Source of the DNA: an uncultured Dorea sp.
GTDB lineage: Bacteria > Bacillota > Clostridia > Lachnospirales > Lachnospiraceae
DNA: 64,000 nucleotides
Assembly: GCA_910589275.1 (NCBI GenBank)
Contig: CAJUTH010000015.1
Location: 1 to 64,000 of the forward strand
Direction of reading: 5' to 3'
In this document: positions 34,559 to 42,932 of the stretch, piece by piece
Numbering within the stretch: position 1 is the stretch's first letter
Layout of the letters: the number at the start of each line of letters is the position of its first letter
Made by a program: the position numbers and the translations under genes
Notes under the pieces: model-generated
What the model was told of the DNA's origin: nothing
Database searches by the model: none
The model's input: the letters and a program-made list of their open reading frames with translations, nothing else

Positions 34559-35905
34559 ATGGCGGCTGAAAAATTTCTTTCTATGGGATTTTATCTCTGG
34601 TGGTTAAGCGTCAACGGCTGTCTTTGTTTTGCGGAATTCCACTTTATACAGAAATTTACGGGAATCAGAGGAAAGCGATTTGTACTGCAATATGTCCTGC
34701 TCAGTGAGCTGCTCACTTTTTTAATAATGTATTGCCGAAGTTTCAGTATTTTAGGATTTTTGTTCCATGCTGGAATTATCGTTGGGTATTCAGTTTTTTT
34801 CCTGAAAATGAAATGGTTGGATGTGGCTGCTCCGATGATGATTATTTTGACGCTTTTTACGTTCATGGAAGGGTTTCAGACTGTTTTGCTGGGCTGGCTT
34901 TCAGGACAGGACATGGACTTCCAAGCGGCTATTATCATACAGATGCTGGTATCGGGTATTTTGGCGGCGCTGTTGATCATGACGCTGAATTACATTTCCA
35001 AAACCTATTCCTATATGGGACAGAAAAGGATTTCTACTTATTTATATGCATTGCTTTTTCCATGTGTATTTATTGTGTGGGCTATCCGCAGCGGCTTGAG
35101 TCTGGATATGCGGACGGCTTCGAAGGCAGCAAACAGTGTGCTCCTTGGAAAACAATCGTATTTTTGGGCATTTTTTTGGATTGCGGGCGCCTGCGCCGTC
35201 TTTTTTATTCTATTGAAACTGGCGGGCAGGATTGTGATACTATCTATACAGGAAACAGATCAGAACAGGCTTGAGAACCAGATAAAAGCACAGTCAATTT
35301 ATTTAGAAGAAGCTAAAATGAGAAGCGAAAAATACCGCAGGTTTCAACACGATATTGATAATCATTTTTTAGTTTTGTCTGGTTTGATTCATGAAAAAAA
35401 GTATGGAGAAGCAGAAATCTATTTTGATAATCTTCATAAGGCATCGGATCATCTGCTGCTTGGGCTTGAAACCGGAAACCCGGTTTTAGACATTCTTATG
35501 AATGAGAAGATTCGTTATGCTGAATCAAAAGGCGTCAGAATCAGGCATGATATCCGGCTTCCTTCACGGTGTCCTGTGGAGGATTTGGATTTGTGCATAA
35601 TCATGGCAAATGCAATAGACAATGCGATTGCGGCATGTACAAAGGAACGTATAAAACAGCCTGAGATTTATGTTGTGATTCATAAGCGGCATCATTTTAT
35701 TATTATTGAGATTACGAACCCTATAAGCGAAGCATATCAGACTGCAGAATATGGAACGGGATTAAAAAATATCAAGTATACGGTCGAAAAGTATGAAGGA
35801 ACAATGGAGATAGAATACGGTAAAAATTATTTCAAACTGACGGCGCTGCTTTGTTTAAAACCGATTACGCAGGAGGAACAACCATTTACGAAATGCGGCT
35901 TATAA
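34559..35905 (+). CDS. GHKL-domain (AgrC-like) sensor histidine kinase
   Basis: The 448-residue protein has about six membrane helices in residues 1-225. It has a coiled linker, the H-box YRRFQHDIDNHFLVLSGL, and a GHKL ATPase domain (NAIDNAIAACTKE, then TAEYGTGLKNIKYTVEKYEG). This is the architecture of peptide-sensing kinases such as AgrC. I start at the ATG at 34559; an adjacent upstream TTG is less likely. It pairs with the LytTR regulator. Confidence 0.9.
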   Translation: MAAEKFLSMGFYLWWLSVNGCLCFAEFHFIQKFTGIRGKRFVLQYVLLSELLTFLIMYCRSFSILGFLFHAGIIVGYSVFFLKMKWLDVAAPMMIILTLFTFMEGFQTVLLGWLSGQDMDFQAAIIIQMLVSGILAALLIMTLNYISKTYSYMGQKRISTYLYALLFPCVFIVWAIRSGLSLDMRTASKAANSVLLGKQSYFWAFFWIAGACAVFFILLKLAGRIVILSIQETDQNRLENQIKAQSIYLEEAKMRSEKYRRFQHDIDNHFLVLSGLIHEKKYGEAEIYFDNLHKASDHLLLGLETGNPVLDILMNEKIRYAESKGVRIRHDIRLPSRCPVEDLDLCIIMANAIDNAIAACTKERIKQPEIYVVIHKRHHFIIIEITNPISEAYQTAEYGTGLKNIKYTVEKYEGTMEIEYGKNYFKLTALLCLKPITQEEQPFTKCGL

Positions 35906-35961
35906 GAACGATGGTTTATCCGAATACCCTGTTAACGGACTATAAACGGAGGTAGATAATC

Positions 35962-36527
35962 ATGGTAAATAATGTAAAACCCGGCTATGTGAATCCATTA
36001 ACGATGATGGGAAGCAGCAAAGACAAACAGAAAAATTTTTTTCATACGGACGGTTTTCCAACGGCGGAAAAGAAACAGAGAAACTTAGAGGCGGAAAAAC
36101 AATCAATCGAAAATTCACTGCTGCTTATGAAAGGAACTTCCGATAATGCGGGGAGTTCAAAAGAAAATATCGAATTGTTGGAAAAGAAACTGGAGGAAAT
36201 AACGAAAGAGCTTCGTATCAGCAGAAAAGAAGCGGTTGAGGGCGCTGTATTGAACGAAAAATGGGCGGAGGAAAACAGTAAGGACTCTTCCATGGAGCAA
36301 AGGCGAAGATCGGACAGTTTTGAACTTCAATATTCCGGACAATCGGCGGGATTCTATCAAATTGTGTATGATGAAAAAGGCCAACGGATTGTTCAAGCAC
36401 GGGATTCAAAATAGGAGCCTATGCCAGCGGTAAACGGCCGTGGGAAACAACCTTTGCGAATTATGCAAGACAGGCGCTCGGATATGCAAAGTTTAGAAAA
36501 AAAGTGTTGACGTCTGTCGGAAAATAG
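35962..36527 (+). pseudogene. unknown coiled-coil protein gene with a probable -1 frameshift
   Basis: The gene starts well (GGAGG then ATG) and reads 150 residues to a TAG at 36412-36414. It is charged, with a helical coiled-coil-like middle (ENIELLEKKLEEITKELRIS) and an end resembling FYQIVYDEKGQRIVQ. In the -1 frame translation continues through GAYASGKRPWETTFANYARQ to a TAG at 36525. A run of four A just before the stop (TCAAAATAG) would restore one 187-residue protein if it had five A. I do not recognise the family. It is 56 bases after the kinase gene, so probably in that operon. Confidence 0.6.
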
Positions 36528-36535
36528 GATAGAAT
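36507..36535 (+). promoter_or_regulatory. promoter of the T-box/por operon
   Basis: TTGACG and TAGAAT are separated by 17 bases. The start would be near 36542, about 40 bases before the T-box core. Confidence 0.75.
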
Positions 36536-36577
36536 TGTACTCGGATAAAAACAGATTGCACTCTATAAGTTAAATTC

Positions 36578-36845
36578 GCTGAAGAGAAGGAGTAAAAGAA
36601 AAGGACTCGCCTACAGAGAGCTGCCGGCGGTGGAAGGCAGCGGGAGCTTTACTTTGAAAATCATCTCTGAGAACGGAGACCGAAGAAGCGTGAAGCAGAG
36701 CTTTGCGGTATTAAGTTTCCACGGGGGCTTCCCGTTACAGAAGCCGCGTATGCTGGTACGCCTGATTCGTACTTGTTTTGTAAGAAAACAGGGTGGTTGC
36801 GGAAATTATAATAATCCGTCCCTATTTAGGGGCGGATTTTGTCGT
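36578..36845 (+). ncRNA. T-box leader, isoleucine (AUC) specifier by alignment
   Basis: The conserved parts occur in order: GAAGAGAAGGAGTA, the stem I tip GCTGCC-GGCGGTGGAA-GGCAGC, the specifier strand GAAAATCATCTCTGAG, and the T-box sequence AGGGTGGTTGCGG (36790-36802). A terminator, ATCCGTCCCT with AGGGGCGGAT and TTTT, follows at 36814-36840. The specifier strand aligns base for base with the glyQS-type GAAA-NNN-A-NNCTTGAG pattern as I remember it, placing ATC (Ile) at 36660-36662. The TGGT bulge has U opposite an A discriminator, which tRNA-Ile has. Uncharged tRNA would allow read-through into the oxidoreductase genes. Confidence 0.9.
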
Positions 36846-36860
36846 ATAGCAACGAATGCA

Positions 36861-37130
36861 GATTTATCCAGAAAGCCGGGGACTGCTCGCAGGCCGCCGG
36901 ATTTATGGATAAATCTATGTGAGTGCAACGAACATCGAGAGAGCGGAGCTCTCGAGATGGCATTCGTTGTAAAAAGCGAAGATTTGAAAAGAAAGGCAGG
37001 TGACTGCCTGCAGGAATCTGAGGTTTTTGGAAAATCTATGTGAGTGCAACGAACATCGAGAGAGCGAAGCTCTTGAGATGGCATTCGTTGATAAAGCTTG
37101 CGGATTTGAAAAGAAGTGCAGATTTAGCAG
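36861..37130 (+). repeat. tandem ~121-bp repeats, two full and one partial copy
   Basis: Units begin at 36861, 36981 and 37103 (each GATTT...). Full units share a nearly identical 3' half from AATCTATGTGAGTGCAACG to GGCATTCGTTG. Each such half is a palindrome: CAACGAA...TTCGTTG with an inner GAGAGC/GCTCTC stem (36926-36969 and 37047-37090). The 5' halves are less alike and hold their own stems. They fill the gap between the T-box terminator and porC. No protein-coding role is evident. Confidence 0.8.
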
Positions 37131-37162
37131 ATTACAAAATACAAGGGAAAGGATGAAGGAAC

Positions 37163-37735
37163 ATGAGTAAACACACGGAGATCAGATGGCATGGCCGCGG
37201 CGGCCAGGGCGCTAAGACCGCCGCTCTGCTCCTAGCGGATGTGGCATTTCAGACGGGTATGTACGTACAGGGTTTCCCGGAGTACGGCCCGGAGCGCATG
37301 GGAGCGCCGATCACAGCTTATAACCGGATCAGCGATACGGCGATCCGCGCCCATTCTAATATTTATGATCCGCAGTATGTGGTAGTAGTAGACGAGTCCC
37401 TGCTGGAAGCGGTAGATGTGACCAGCGGACTAAAAGAGGACGGCGCAATCCTGATCAATACGGAGCATACAAAAGAGGAGATCATGCCTCACTTGAAGGG
37501 GTACAAGGGAAAGGTATACACGATTGACGCAAAGAAAATATCCATAGCGGCGCTGGGGAAATATTTCCCCAATACGCCGCTTCTGGCAGCCATTGTGAAA
37601 GTGGCCGGGATTATGGATAAAGATACGTTTCTTAGGGAGATGAAGGCATCTTTCCATCATAAGTTCGCCAACAAACCGGAGGTAATCGACGGTAATATTA
37701 AGGCGCTTCGGATGGCGTTTGAGGAGGTGTGCTAA
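37163..37735 (+). CDS. porC: 2-oxoacid:ferredoxin oxidoreductase, gamma subunit
   Basis: The 190-residue gamma subunit helps bind coenzyme A in four-subunit pyruvate- or branched-chain-oxoacid:ferredoxin oxidoreductases. It begins TEIRWHGRGGQGAKTAALLLADVA, the family hallmark, with FPEYGPERMGAP following. AAAGGATGAAGG precedes the ATG. It is the first gene after the T-box and repeats; its stop overlaps the next start by one base (TAATG). The symbol follows the por naming; vor would fit equally if branched-chain acids are the substrate. Confidence 0.92.
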   Translation: MSKHTEIRWHGRGGQGAKTAALLLADVAFQTGMYVQGFPEYGPERMGAPITAYNRISDTAIRAHSNIYDPQYVVVVDESLLEAVDVTSGLKEDGAILINTEHTKEEIMPHLKGYKGKVYTIDAKKISIAALGKYFPNTPLLAAIVKVAGIMDKDTFLREMKASFHHKFANKPEVIDGNIKALRMAFEEVC

Positions 37736-38037
37736 TGGCGGCGGATATCAGTAAATTGGGATTAAAGACGAAATGGCAGGACTTGACGGAGGGCATGGTG
37801 ATCGCGGGAGCCGGAACCTCCAGAGAATTTATGACGGGGGAATGGAGCAGCGTGAAGCCGGAATTTATTGAAGATAGGTGTAAACAGTGCCTGCTCTGCG
37901 TTCCGGTATGTCCGGACAGTTGTATTCCGGTGAAGGACAAGAAGCGGGCGGGATTTGACTATGATCATTGCAAGGGCTGCGGCATCTGCGTGAAAGCATG
38001 CCCGTTCGGGGCGATTACAATGGAAGGGGTGAATTAA
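37735..38037 (+). CDS. porD: 2-oxoacid:ferredoxin oxidoreductase, delta (ferredoxin) subunit
   Basis: The 100-residue subunit carries two 4Fe-4S clusters, shown by CKQCLLCVPVCPDSC and CKGCGICVKACPFGA. It passes electrons between the catalytic subunits and ferredoxin. GAGGAGG lies before the ATG at 37735, which overlaps the porC stop. Confidence 0.94.
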   Translation: MAADISKLGLKTKWQDLTEGMVIAGAGTSREFMTGEWSSVKPEFIEDRCKQCLLCVPVCPDSCIPVKDKKRAGFDYDHCKGCGICVKACPFGAITMEGVN

Positions 38038-38038
38038 G

Positions 38039-39220
38039 ATGGCAAAGAGAGACCGTTTATCAGGAAATGAAGCCGTTGCAATCGCGCTTCGCCAGATTAA
38101 CCCGGATGTATTTCCGGCGTTTCCGATTACACCGTCCACGGAGATCCCCCAGTATTTTGCTTCTTTTGCGGCAAATGGAGAGGTGGACACAGAATTTATT
38201 CCGGTGGAGAGCGAGCACAGTTCTATGAGCGCGGCGATCGGGGCTTCCGCGGCGGGGGCAAGGGCGCTGACGGTCACCTCCTCCTGCGGACTTGCTTATA
38301 TGTGGGAGGAATTGTACATAGCGGCGTCTAACAGACTGCCGCTGGCGCTGGCGTTAGTGAACCGCGCGTTGTCCGGCCCGATCAACATCAACTGCGACCA
38401 TTCCGACAGCATGGGCGCAAGGGATTCCGGATGGATTCAAATGTATGCGGAGAATAACCAAGAGGCTTACGACAATATGGTGCAGGCATTCCGCATTTCG
38501 GAGCACAAGGATGTAAGGCTGCCGATCATGATCTGTCAGGACGGTTTTATCACCAGCCACGCGGTAGAGAATATTGAGCTTTTAGAGGACGAGGAAGTCA
38601 AAGGATTTGTGGGAGAATATGAGCCGGAAAATTATCTGTTGAATCCGGAATGTCCTATGGCGGTGGGGCCATACTCTGTAACTGATTACTATATGGAAGC
38701 AAAACGGAATCAGGCAGAGGGTATGCGGAATGCAGAGCGGGTGGTATTGGAAACCGCGGAAGAATTTGCGAAGCTGTCCGGCAGGAAATACGGACTTTTT
38801 GAGGCTTACCGCATGGAGGATGCAGACCGGGCGGTTGTGATGATCGGCTCCGCGGCGGGAACCACAAAAGATGCGGTTGATAAGCTCCGGGAAAAGGGAG
38901 AGAAGGCGGGACTCTTAAAAATCCGCCTGTTCCGTCCATTCCCGGCGGACGCTATTGCGGACGCGTTAAAGAATGTTAAGGCCGTTGCCATTATGGACCG
39001 GGCGGAGGGCTACACAAATCACGGCGGCCCATTAGGAGCAGACGTGATGTCCGCCTTATTCCGCGCCAGAAGCAAGGCGCTTGCGGTGAATATGATATAC
39101 GGACTTGGCGGGCGCGACGTACGCGTGGAAGATATGGAACAGGTATTTGTTGATTTACAGGCAATGATCGATGCGGGCGATGCGGGCGAGACCTATCGCT
39201 ACATGGGTATCCGAGAGTAA
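38039..39220 (+). CDS. porA: 2-oxoacid:ferredoxin oxidoreductase, alpha subunit
   Basis: The 393-residue subunit holds the pyrimidine-binding part of the thiamine diphosphate site. The N-terminal sequence LSGNEAVAIALRQINPDVFPAFPITPSTEIPQYF is typical, with ESEHSSMSAAIGASAAGARALTVTSS after it. The C-terminal domain (VVMIGSAAGTTKDAV, IMDRAEGYTNHGGPL) is also complete. It starts one base after porD. The four-gene order gamma-delta-alpha-beta matches archaeal and clostridial Por/Vor operons. The true 2-oxoacid cannot be told from sequence alone. Confidence 0.93.
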   Translation: MAKRDRLSGNEAVAIALRQINPDVFPAFPITPSTEIPQYFASFAANGEVDTEFIPVESEHSSMSAAIGASAAGARALTVTSSCGLAYMWEELYIAASNRLPLALALVNRALSGPININCDHSDSMGARDSGWIQMYAENNQEAYDNMVQAFRISEHKDVRLPIMICQDGFITSHAVENIELLEDEEVKGFVGEYEPENYLLNPECPMAVGPYSVTDYYMEAKRNQAEGMRNAERVVLETAEEFAKLSGRKYGLFEAYRMEDADRAVVMIGSAAGTTKDAVDKLREKGEKAGLLKIRLFRPFPADAIADALKNVKAVAIMDRAEGYTNHGGPLGADVMSALFRARSKALAVNMIYGLGGRDVRVEDMEQVFVDLQAMIDAGDAGETYRYMGIRE

Positions 39221-39233
39221 GGAGGGGCGTAAG

Positions 39234-40166
39234 ATGGCTTATAATTTCAAAGAGACAATGAATAAACCGGAACGTCTGGCTCCGGGACACAGAATGTGCG
39301 CGGGCTGCGGCGGAACCATTGCGGTAAGAAACGTACTCCGCGGGCTGCACGAGGGGGATAAGGCCGTTATCGGCAACGCCACCGGATGCTTGGAGGTGTC
39401 CACCTTTACCTATCCCTATACTTCATGGGAGGACAGCTATATCCACAATGCATTTGAAAATGCCGGGGCGACAATGAGCGGAGTAGAAGGGGCTTACAAA
39501 GCGCTGAAGCGGAAAGGGAAATTGGACGAGACTTATAAATTCATTACTTTTGGAGGCGACGGCGGAACCTATGATATCGGTTTCCAATCCCTGTCGGGAG
39601 CGATGGAGCGGAATCATGATATGGTCTATGTATGCTATGATAACGGGGCATATATGAACACGGGAATCCAGCGGTCTTCCGCAACGCCGATGTATGCGGA
39701 TACCACCACCACGCCGGTGGGGAAGAAGAGCAGCGGAAAGCCGCAGAATAGGAAGGATCTGGCGGCGATCATTGCAGCCCATGACGTTCCCTATGTGGCG
39801 CAGACAACGTTCGTACAGAATTTTAAGGATCTGCATATTAAGTCGGAGAAAGCAATTTATACGCCGGGAGCAGCGTTTTTAAATATCATGGCTCCCTGCC
39901 CCAGAGGCTGGCGGTATAACACGCCGGATATTATGGAGATTTGTAAGCTGGGCGTAGAGACTTGTTACTGGCCGCTTTTTGAGGTAGTAGAGGGAAAATG
40001 GATTCTTAATTACGAGCCGAAGGAGAAGAAGCCGATTGAAGACTTCTTAAGGCCGCAGGGAAGGTTTAAGCATTTGTTTCAGAAGGGGAACGAATATTTA
40101 TTAGAAGAATTCCAGAAGGAAGTGGACAGACGGTGGGAAGAGCTTCTGTTTTGCTGTTCCAGATAA
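39234..40166 (+). CDS. porB: 2-oxoacid:ferredoxin oxidoreductase, beta subunit
   Basis: The 310-residue subunit binds thiamine diphosphate and one 4Fe-4S cluster. The thiamine motif is GGDGGTYDIGF through YDNGAYMNTG. Cluster cysteines lie in HRMCAGCGG, NATGCLEV and MAPCPRGW. GGAGGGG before the ATG at 39234 fixes the start; an earlier frame overlaps porA. Upstream control by an Ile-type T-box suggests that the complex serves isoleucine synthesis, for example by reductive carboxylation (inference). A terminator follows at 40173. Confidence 0.93.
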   Translation: MAYNFKETMNKPERLAPGHRMCAGCGGTIAVRNVLRGLHEGDKAVIGNATGCLEVSTFTYPYTSWEDSYIHNAFENAGATMSGVEGAYKALKRKGKLDETYKFITFGGDGGTYDIGFQSLSGAMERNHDMVYVCYDNGAYMNTGIQRSSATPMYADTTTTPVGKKSSGKPQNRKDLAAIIAAHDVPYVAQTTFVQNFKDLHIKSEKAIYTPGAAFLNIMAPCPRGWRYNTPDIMEICKLGVETCYWPLFEVVEGKWILNYEPKEKKPIEDFLRPQGRFKHLFQKGNEYLLEEFQKEVDRRWEELLFCCSR

Positions 40167-40172
40167 AGGTAT

Positions 40173-40205
40173 AAAAGAAGCGTCGCAAAATGCGGTGCTT
40201 CTTTT
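40173..40205 (+). terminator. terminator of the por operon
   Basis: AAAAGAAGC and GCTTCTTTT form the outer stem, with CGCA/TGCG inside. It lies seven bases after porB and may also serve the convergent cbi operon. Confidence 0.85.
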
Positions 40206-40239
40206 GAGGTTAAACACTTTGGATATAGTGGGAAAGATA

Positions 40240-40980
40240 TTAGTATGGAATCTTATTCATACAAAATGGGAGTTCAAGCCCATGCTTTTCCAAAAGTTCC
40301 TTGTCGGAGAGGATTTCTTTTGTATTTCCATCGCGGATGATTTGCCCTTCCGACATGAGGATCACACGGTTACAGGTATCCAGAACCAAATCCAGATCGT
40401 GGGATGCGATAATCTTTAAATGATCAAAGTCGTTCAAGATACGGATCAGCCGCCGCCGGTTTCCCGGATCCAGCGCGATGGACGGCTCGTCCATTAGGAT
40501 AATATCAGGAGTCATAGATAGAATCGTAGCAATTGATACTAGTTTTTTTTCACCGCCGGACAATTTATAAATCTGGCGGTTTTTTAAATGTTCAATGTGG
40601 ATGCTTTTAAGGGCATACTCCACCCGTCTGTTTACTTCTTCTTCAGAGAGCCCGTAATTGCGCGGAGCAAAGGCTATGTCGTCCTTTACCGTAGACATGA
40701 AGAGCTGACTGTCAGAGTCCTGAAATACATAGCCGATTTTCTCGCGGATTACCGGAAGAGTGTTTTTTTCTACCGGAATATCTTCTACCCGGATACTTCC
40801 TTTATAATCCAGATTTAATCCGACAAGAAGCTTCAGCAGCGTAGATTTTCCTATGCCGTTTGCCCCGATCAGGCCTATGGCGTCATGCTCGTGTGCAGTA
40901 AATGTAATATCCTTTAGTACCGGATTGGATGCATCGTAGCTGTAATTTACATGTTCCAGACTGATATGTATGTGGCTCAT
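40240..40980 (-). CDS. cbiO: cobalt/nickel ECF transporter ATP-binding protein
   Basis: The 246-residue ATPase drives metal uptake with CbiM and CbiQ. Walker A is GANGIGKSTLLKL, the signature LSGGEKKLVSIATIL, and Walker B IILMDEPSIALDP followed by NRRR. It is the third gene of a cbiM-cbiQ-cbiO operon. One ATPase gene is usual for the CbiMNQO type. Confidence 0.92.
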   Translation of the reverse strand: MSHIHISLEHVNYSYDASNPVLKDITFTAHEHDAIGLIGANGIGKSTLLKLLVGLNLDYKGSIRVEDIPVEKNTLPVIREKIGYVFQDSDSQLFMSTVKDDIAFAPRNYGLSEEEVNRRVEYALKSIHIEHLKNRQIYKLSGGEKKLVSIATILSMTPDIILMDEPSIALDPGNRRRLIRILNDFDHLKIIASHDLDLVLDTCNRVILMSEGQIIRDGNTKEILSDKELLEKHGLELPFCMNKIPY

Positions 40981-40996
40981 AATATAGATTCTCCAT

Positions 40997-41764
40997 TTAA
41001 ATTATCTTTAATAGTATCAATAGTGTAATCCAGATAACCAGATATATAATGTCTCCTGCGCGGAGGGCTGTCCGGCTGCCGTAGTAAAATTCTCCCCGGT
41101 ATCCGCGGAGCGTCATGCTTTCGTATACGTGGCCGGCCCGGTCCATGCTGCGAAGCAGAAGCTGTCCTGCAAGGGAACCCCAGACTTTGAAATGAATGCC
41201 CTTTTGTCTAGGAGCCCTCAGGGAATAAGCATCTGTAATGCGGCCTGCTTCTTCTAGAAGAACAGAGATATATCGGTAAGTCAGCAGTACCTGTGTTACA
41301 AGGATGGCGGGGATATGCAGCATGCGCATGGCAGAGCAGATTTTCTCAATGGAGGTGGAGGCGATCAGCAGATACGCCGCCAGTATGCTGTAGATACCTT
41401 TCAGCATCAGTGTTATCATGGAAAGCATGCCTGCTGTTATCACGACAGTTCCAAGCTCTATAGCCGGCCTTCGGTCGAATATTGGATTGAAAAGGCCGAC
41501 AAAGCATACGAGAGGAAGTACGATCCGAAGCCGTTTTAAGGCATCAAAAAAAGAGACGTCCCCAAGTATAAACAGTGCGATAGGGTAGATACCCATTCGG
41601 AGCAGTCCTGTGAAATCATATTTTTGAAAAGATACCGTGACGGCGATATAGCTTACGGTTATAATCAGCTTGACCAGCGGATAAATGCAATTCAGCCACT
41701 GGTCTCTGTCTGCAAGCGTATCCATATGATGGATTTCATATAATGCATGATCTGCTTTACTCAT
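40997..41764 (-). CDS. cbiQ: cobalt/nickel ECF transporter transmembrane protein
   Basis: The 255-residue membrane subunit couples the ATPase to CbiM. It has about five hydrophobic helices and the conserved cytoplasmic coupling motif near SLRAPRQKGIHFKVW, followed by RSMDRAGHVYESMTLRGY. Its ATG overlaps the cbiM stop by four bases. Confidence 0.9.
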   Translation of the reverse strand: MSKADHALYEIHHMDTLADRDQWLNCIYPLVKLIITVSYIAVTVSFQKYDFTGLLRMGIYPIALFILGDVSFFDALKRLRIVLPLVCFVGLFNPIFDRRPAIELGTVVITAGMLSMITLMLKGIYSILAAYLLIASTSIEKICSAMRMLHIPAILVTQVLLTYRYISVLLEEAGRITDAYSLRAPRQKGIHFKVWGSLAGQLLLRSMDRAGHVYESMTLRGYRGEFYYGSRTALRAGDIIYLVIWITLLILLKII

Positions 41765-42780
41765 TTTGCTTCCCGCTTTTCTTCCTTTTGTTTCGGATGT
41801 TTAAAAAATTTGAATGCGTAACAGGCTCCTATACAGATGACTAAAACTGCCAGTGAACCTATCATACCGGAAAAAGATGTTCCAACCGGGGAATCCGATC
41901 CCTTGAATGCATAGTCAGGCAGCAGAGAGGAGGTTTCCTGAAGGGTTCCCGCAGTCTCATAGGGAGCTGATTCATCCGAATCCAGCTCCGTGGAACCGGT
42001 AATGCGTTCAATAGACCATTCCAGCCCGTCTGGATGGGAGGACGCCGTTAAGGATAATCCGCCTCCGATCAGCAAAGCAGAAATGCAGAGGACGATTAAG
42101 GTTTTCTTATAGGTGAAGCGGCCGAACCGTTCCTTCGCTGTTATATCCATCAGAAGCTCCGGTCTGGATTCATAGACAAATACCAGAACGGCGGCGGTAA
42201 TCAGCCCTTCGACGAATCCGATGGCCAGATGAATCGGCTGCATAGTTCCCACAAAAATAGAAAAGGGCAGGTCAGTAATGCCGGATGCAAGAGTTTCTAA
42301 GGTTACAGAAAAGGCGCCTAGCTGCAGCGTAATCATAGAACCTAAAATAGAAGCCCAGATAATCTTGTTTCGGCTGATTTTTTGCCGCATAATAGGACGC
42401 CAGACAAGGAAGTATCCCAGAAAGCATCCATAAAATGCCATGTTCCAGATATTAGCGCCAAGAGCCAGCAGCCCGCCGTCCGCAAAGAGCAGGCATTGTA
42501 TGAGCAGTACGCCTATCATAGTCAGGAAGGAGGCGTAAGGTCCCAGCAGCGCCGTTAGCAGCATGCCGCCGCATAAGTGTCCGCTAGAGCCGGTTCCCGG
42601 GATGGTAAAATTAATCATCTGCGCCGCAAAGACAAAGGCGCCCATAACGCCCATGACAGGTATCTTTTTAGGGTCGGTTTCCAGTCGTACTTTTTTTATG
42701 GAATACGCGGCGGCGAGTCCGGAACAGGCGTACATCGTTCCGGCGGCTGCCGGCGAGATCAAAGCGTCAGCCATATGCAT
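41761..42780 (-). CDS. cbiM: cobalt/nickel ECF transporter substrate-binding protein, CbiM-CbiN-like fusion
   Basis: The 339-residue protein starts MHMADALISP; the N-terminal amine and His2 help hold the metal in this family. About seven helices form the CbiM part. The C-terminal region has a PDGLEWSIERITGS segment, the PDGLE motif of CbiN/NikN-type partners, with a final helix (LAVLVICIGACYAFKF), so the small accessory subunit is fused. GGGAGG precedes the ATG. Whether Co or Ni is carried is open. I see no cobalamin riboswitch upstream. Confidence 0.9.
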   Translation of the reverse strand: MHMADALISPAAAGTMYACSGLAAAYSIKKVRLETDPKKIPVMGVMGAFVFAAQMINFTIPGTGSSGHLCGGMLLTALLGPYASFLTMIGVLLIQCLLFADGGLLALGANIWNMAFYGCFLGYFLVWRPIMRQKISRNKIIWASILGSMITLQLGAFSVTLETLASGITDLPFSIFVGTMQPIHLAIGFVEGLITAAVLVFVYESRPELLMDITAKERFGRFTYKKTLIVLCISALLIGGGLSLTASSHPDGLEWSIERITGSTELDSDESAPYETAGTLQETSSLLPDYAFKGSDSPVGTSFSGMIGSLAVLVICIGACYAFKFFKHPKQKEEKREAK

Positions 42781-42932
42781 AAGTCATTCCTCCCATCTGT
42801 CTGTGAAACACATCGCTGTTTTTTATTTTGAAAAATGCAGCAGCTTCCATCATTAAGAATGGGTTCCCACTGTGCAAAGATCATAGATACAGAATAGCAG
42901 AAGGGAGGAGGGGCTGCAAGCCACCGGGGGGG

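Noticed and set aside
36653..36655. Reading the T-box specifier as TTT (Phe)
   Set aside because: It lies before the conserved GAA rather than after it; the glyQS alignment places the specifier at 36660-36662 (ATC) with matching flanks and length.
36630..37043. A 137-codon open frame between the T-box and porC
   Set aside because: It runs through the T-box core and terminator and into the palindromic repeats; the peptide is just repeat-encoded and has no ribosome-binding site.
36861..37130. CRISPR array
   Set aside because: The units are ~121 bp, tandem and palindromic with no short repeat/unique spacer pattern and no cas genes.
42781..42932. Cobalamin or metal riboswitch before cbiM
   Set aside because: None of the conserved B12-box segments or NiCo four-way-junction features could be found on the minus strand.
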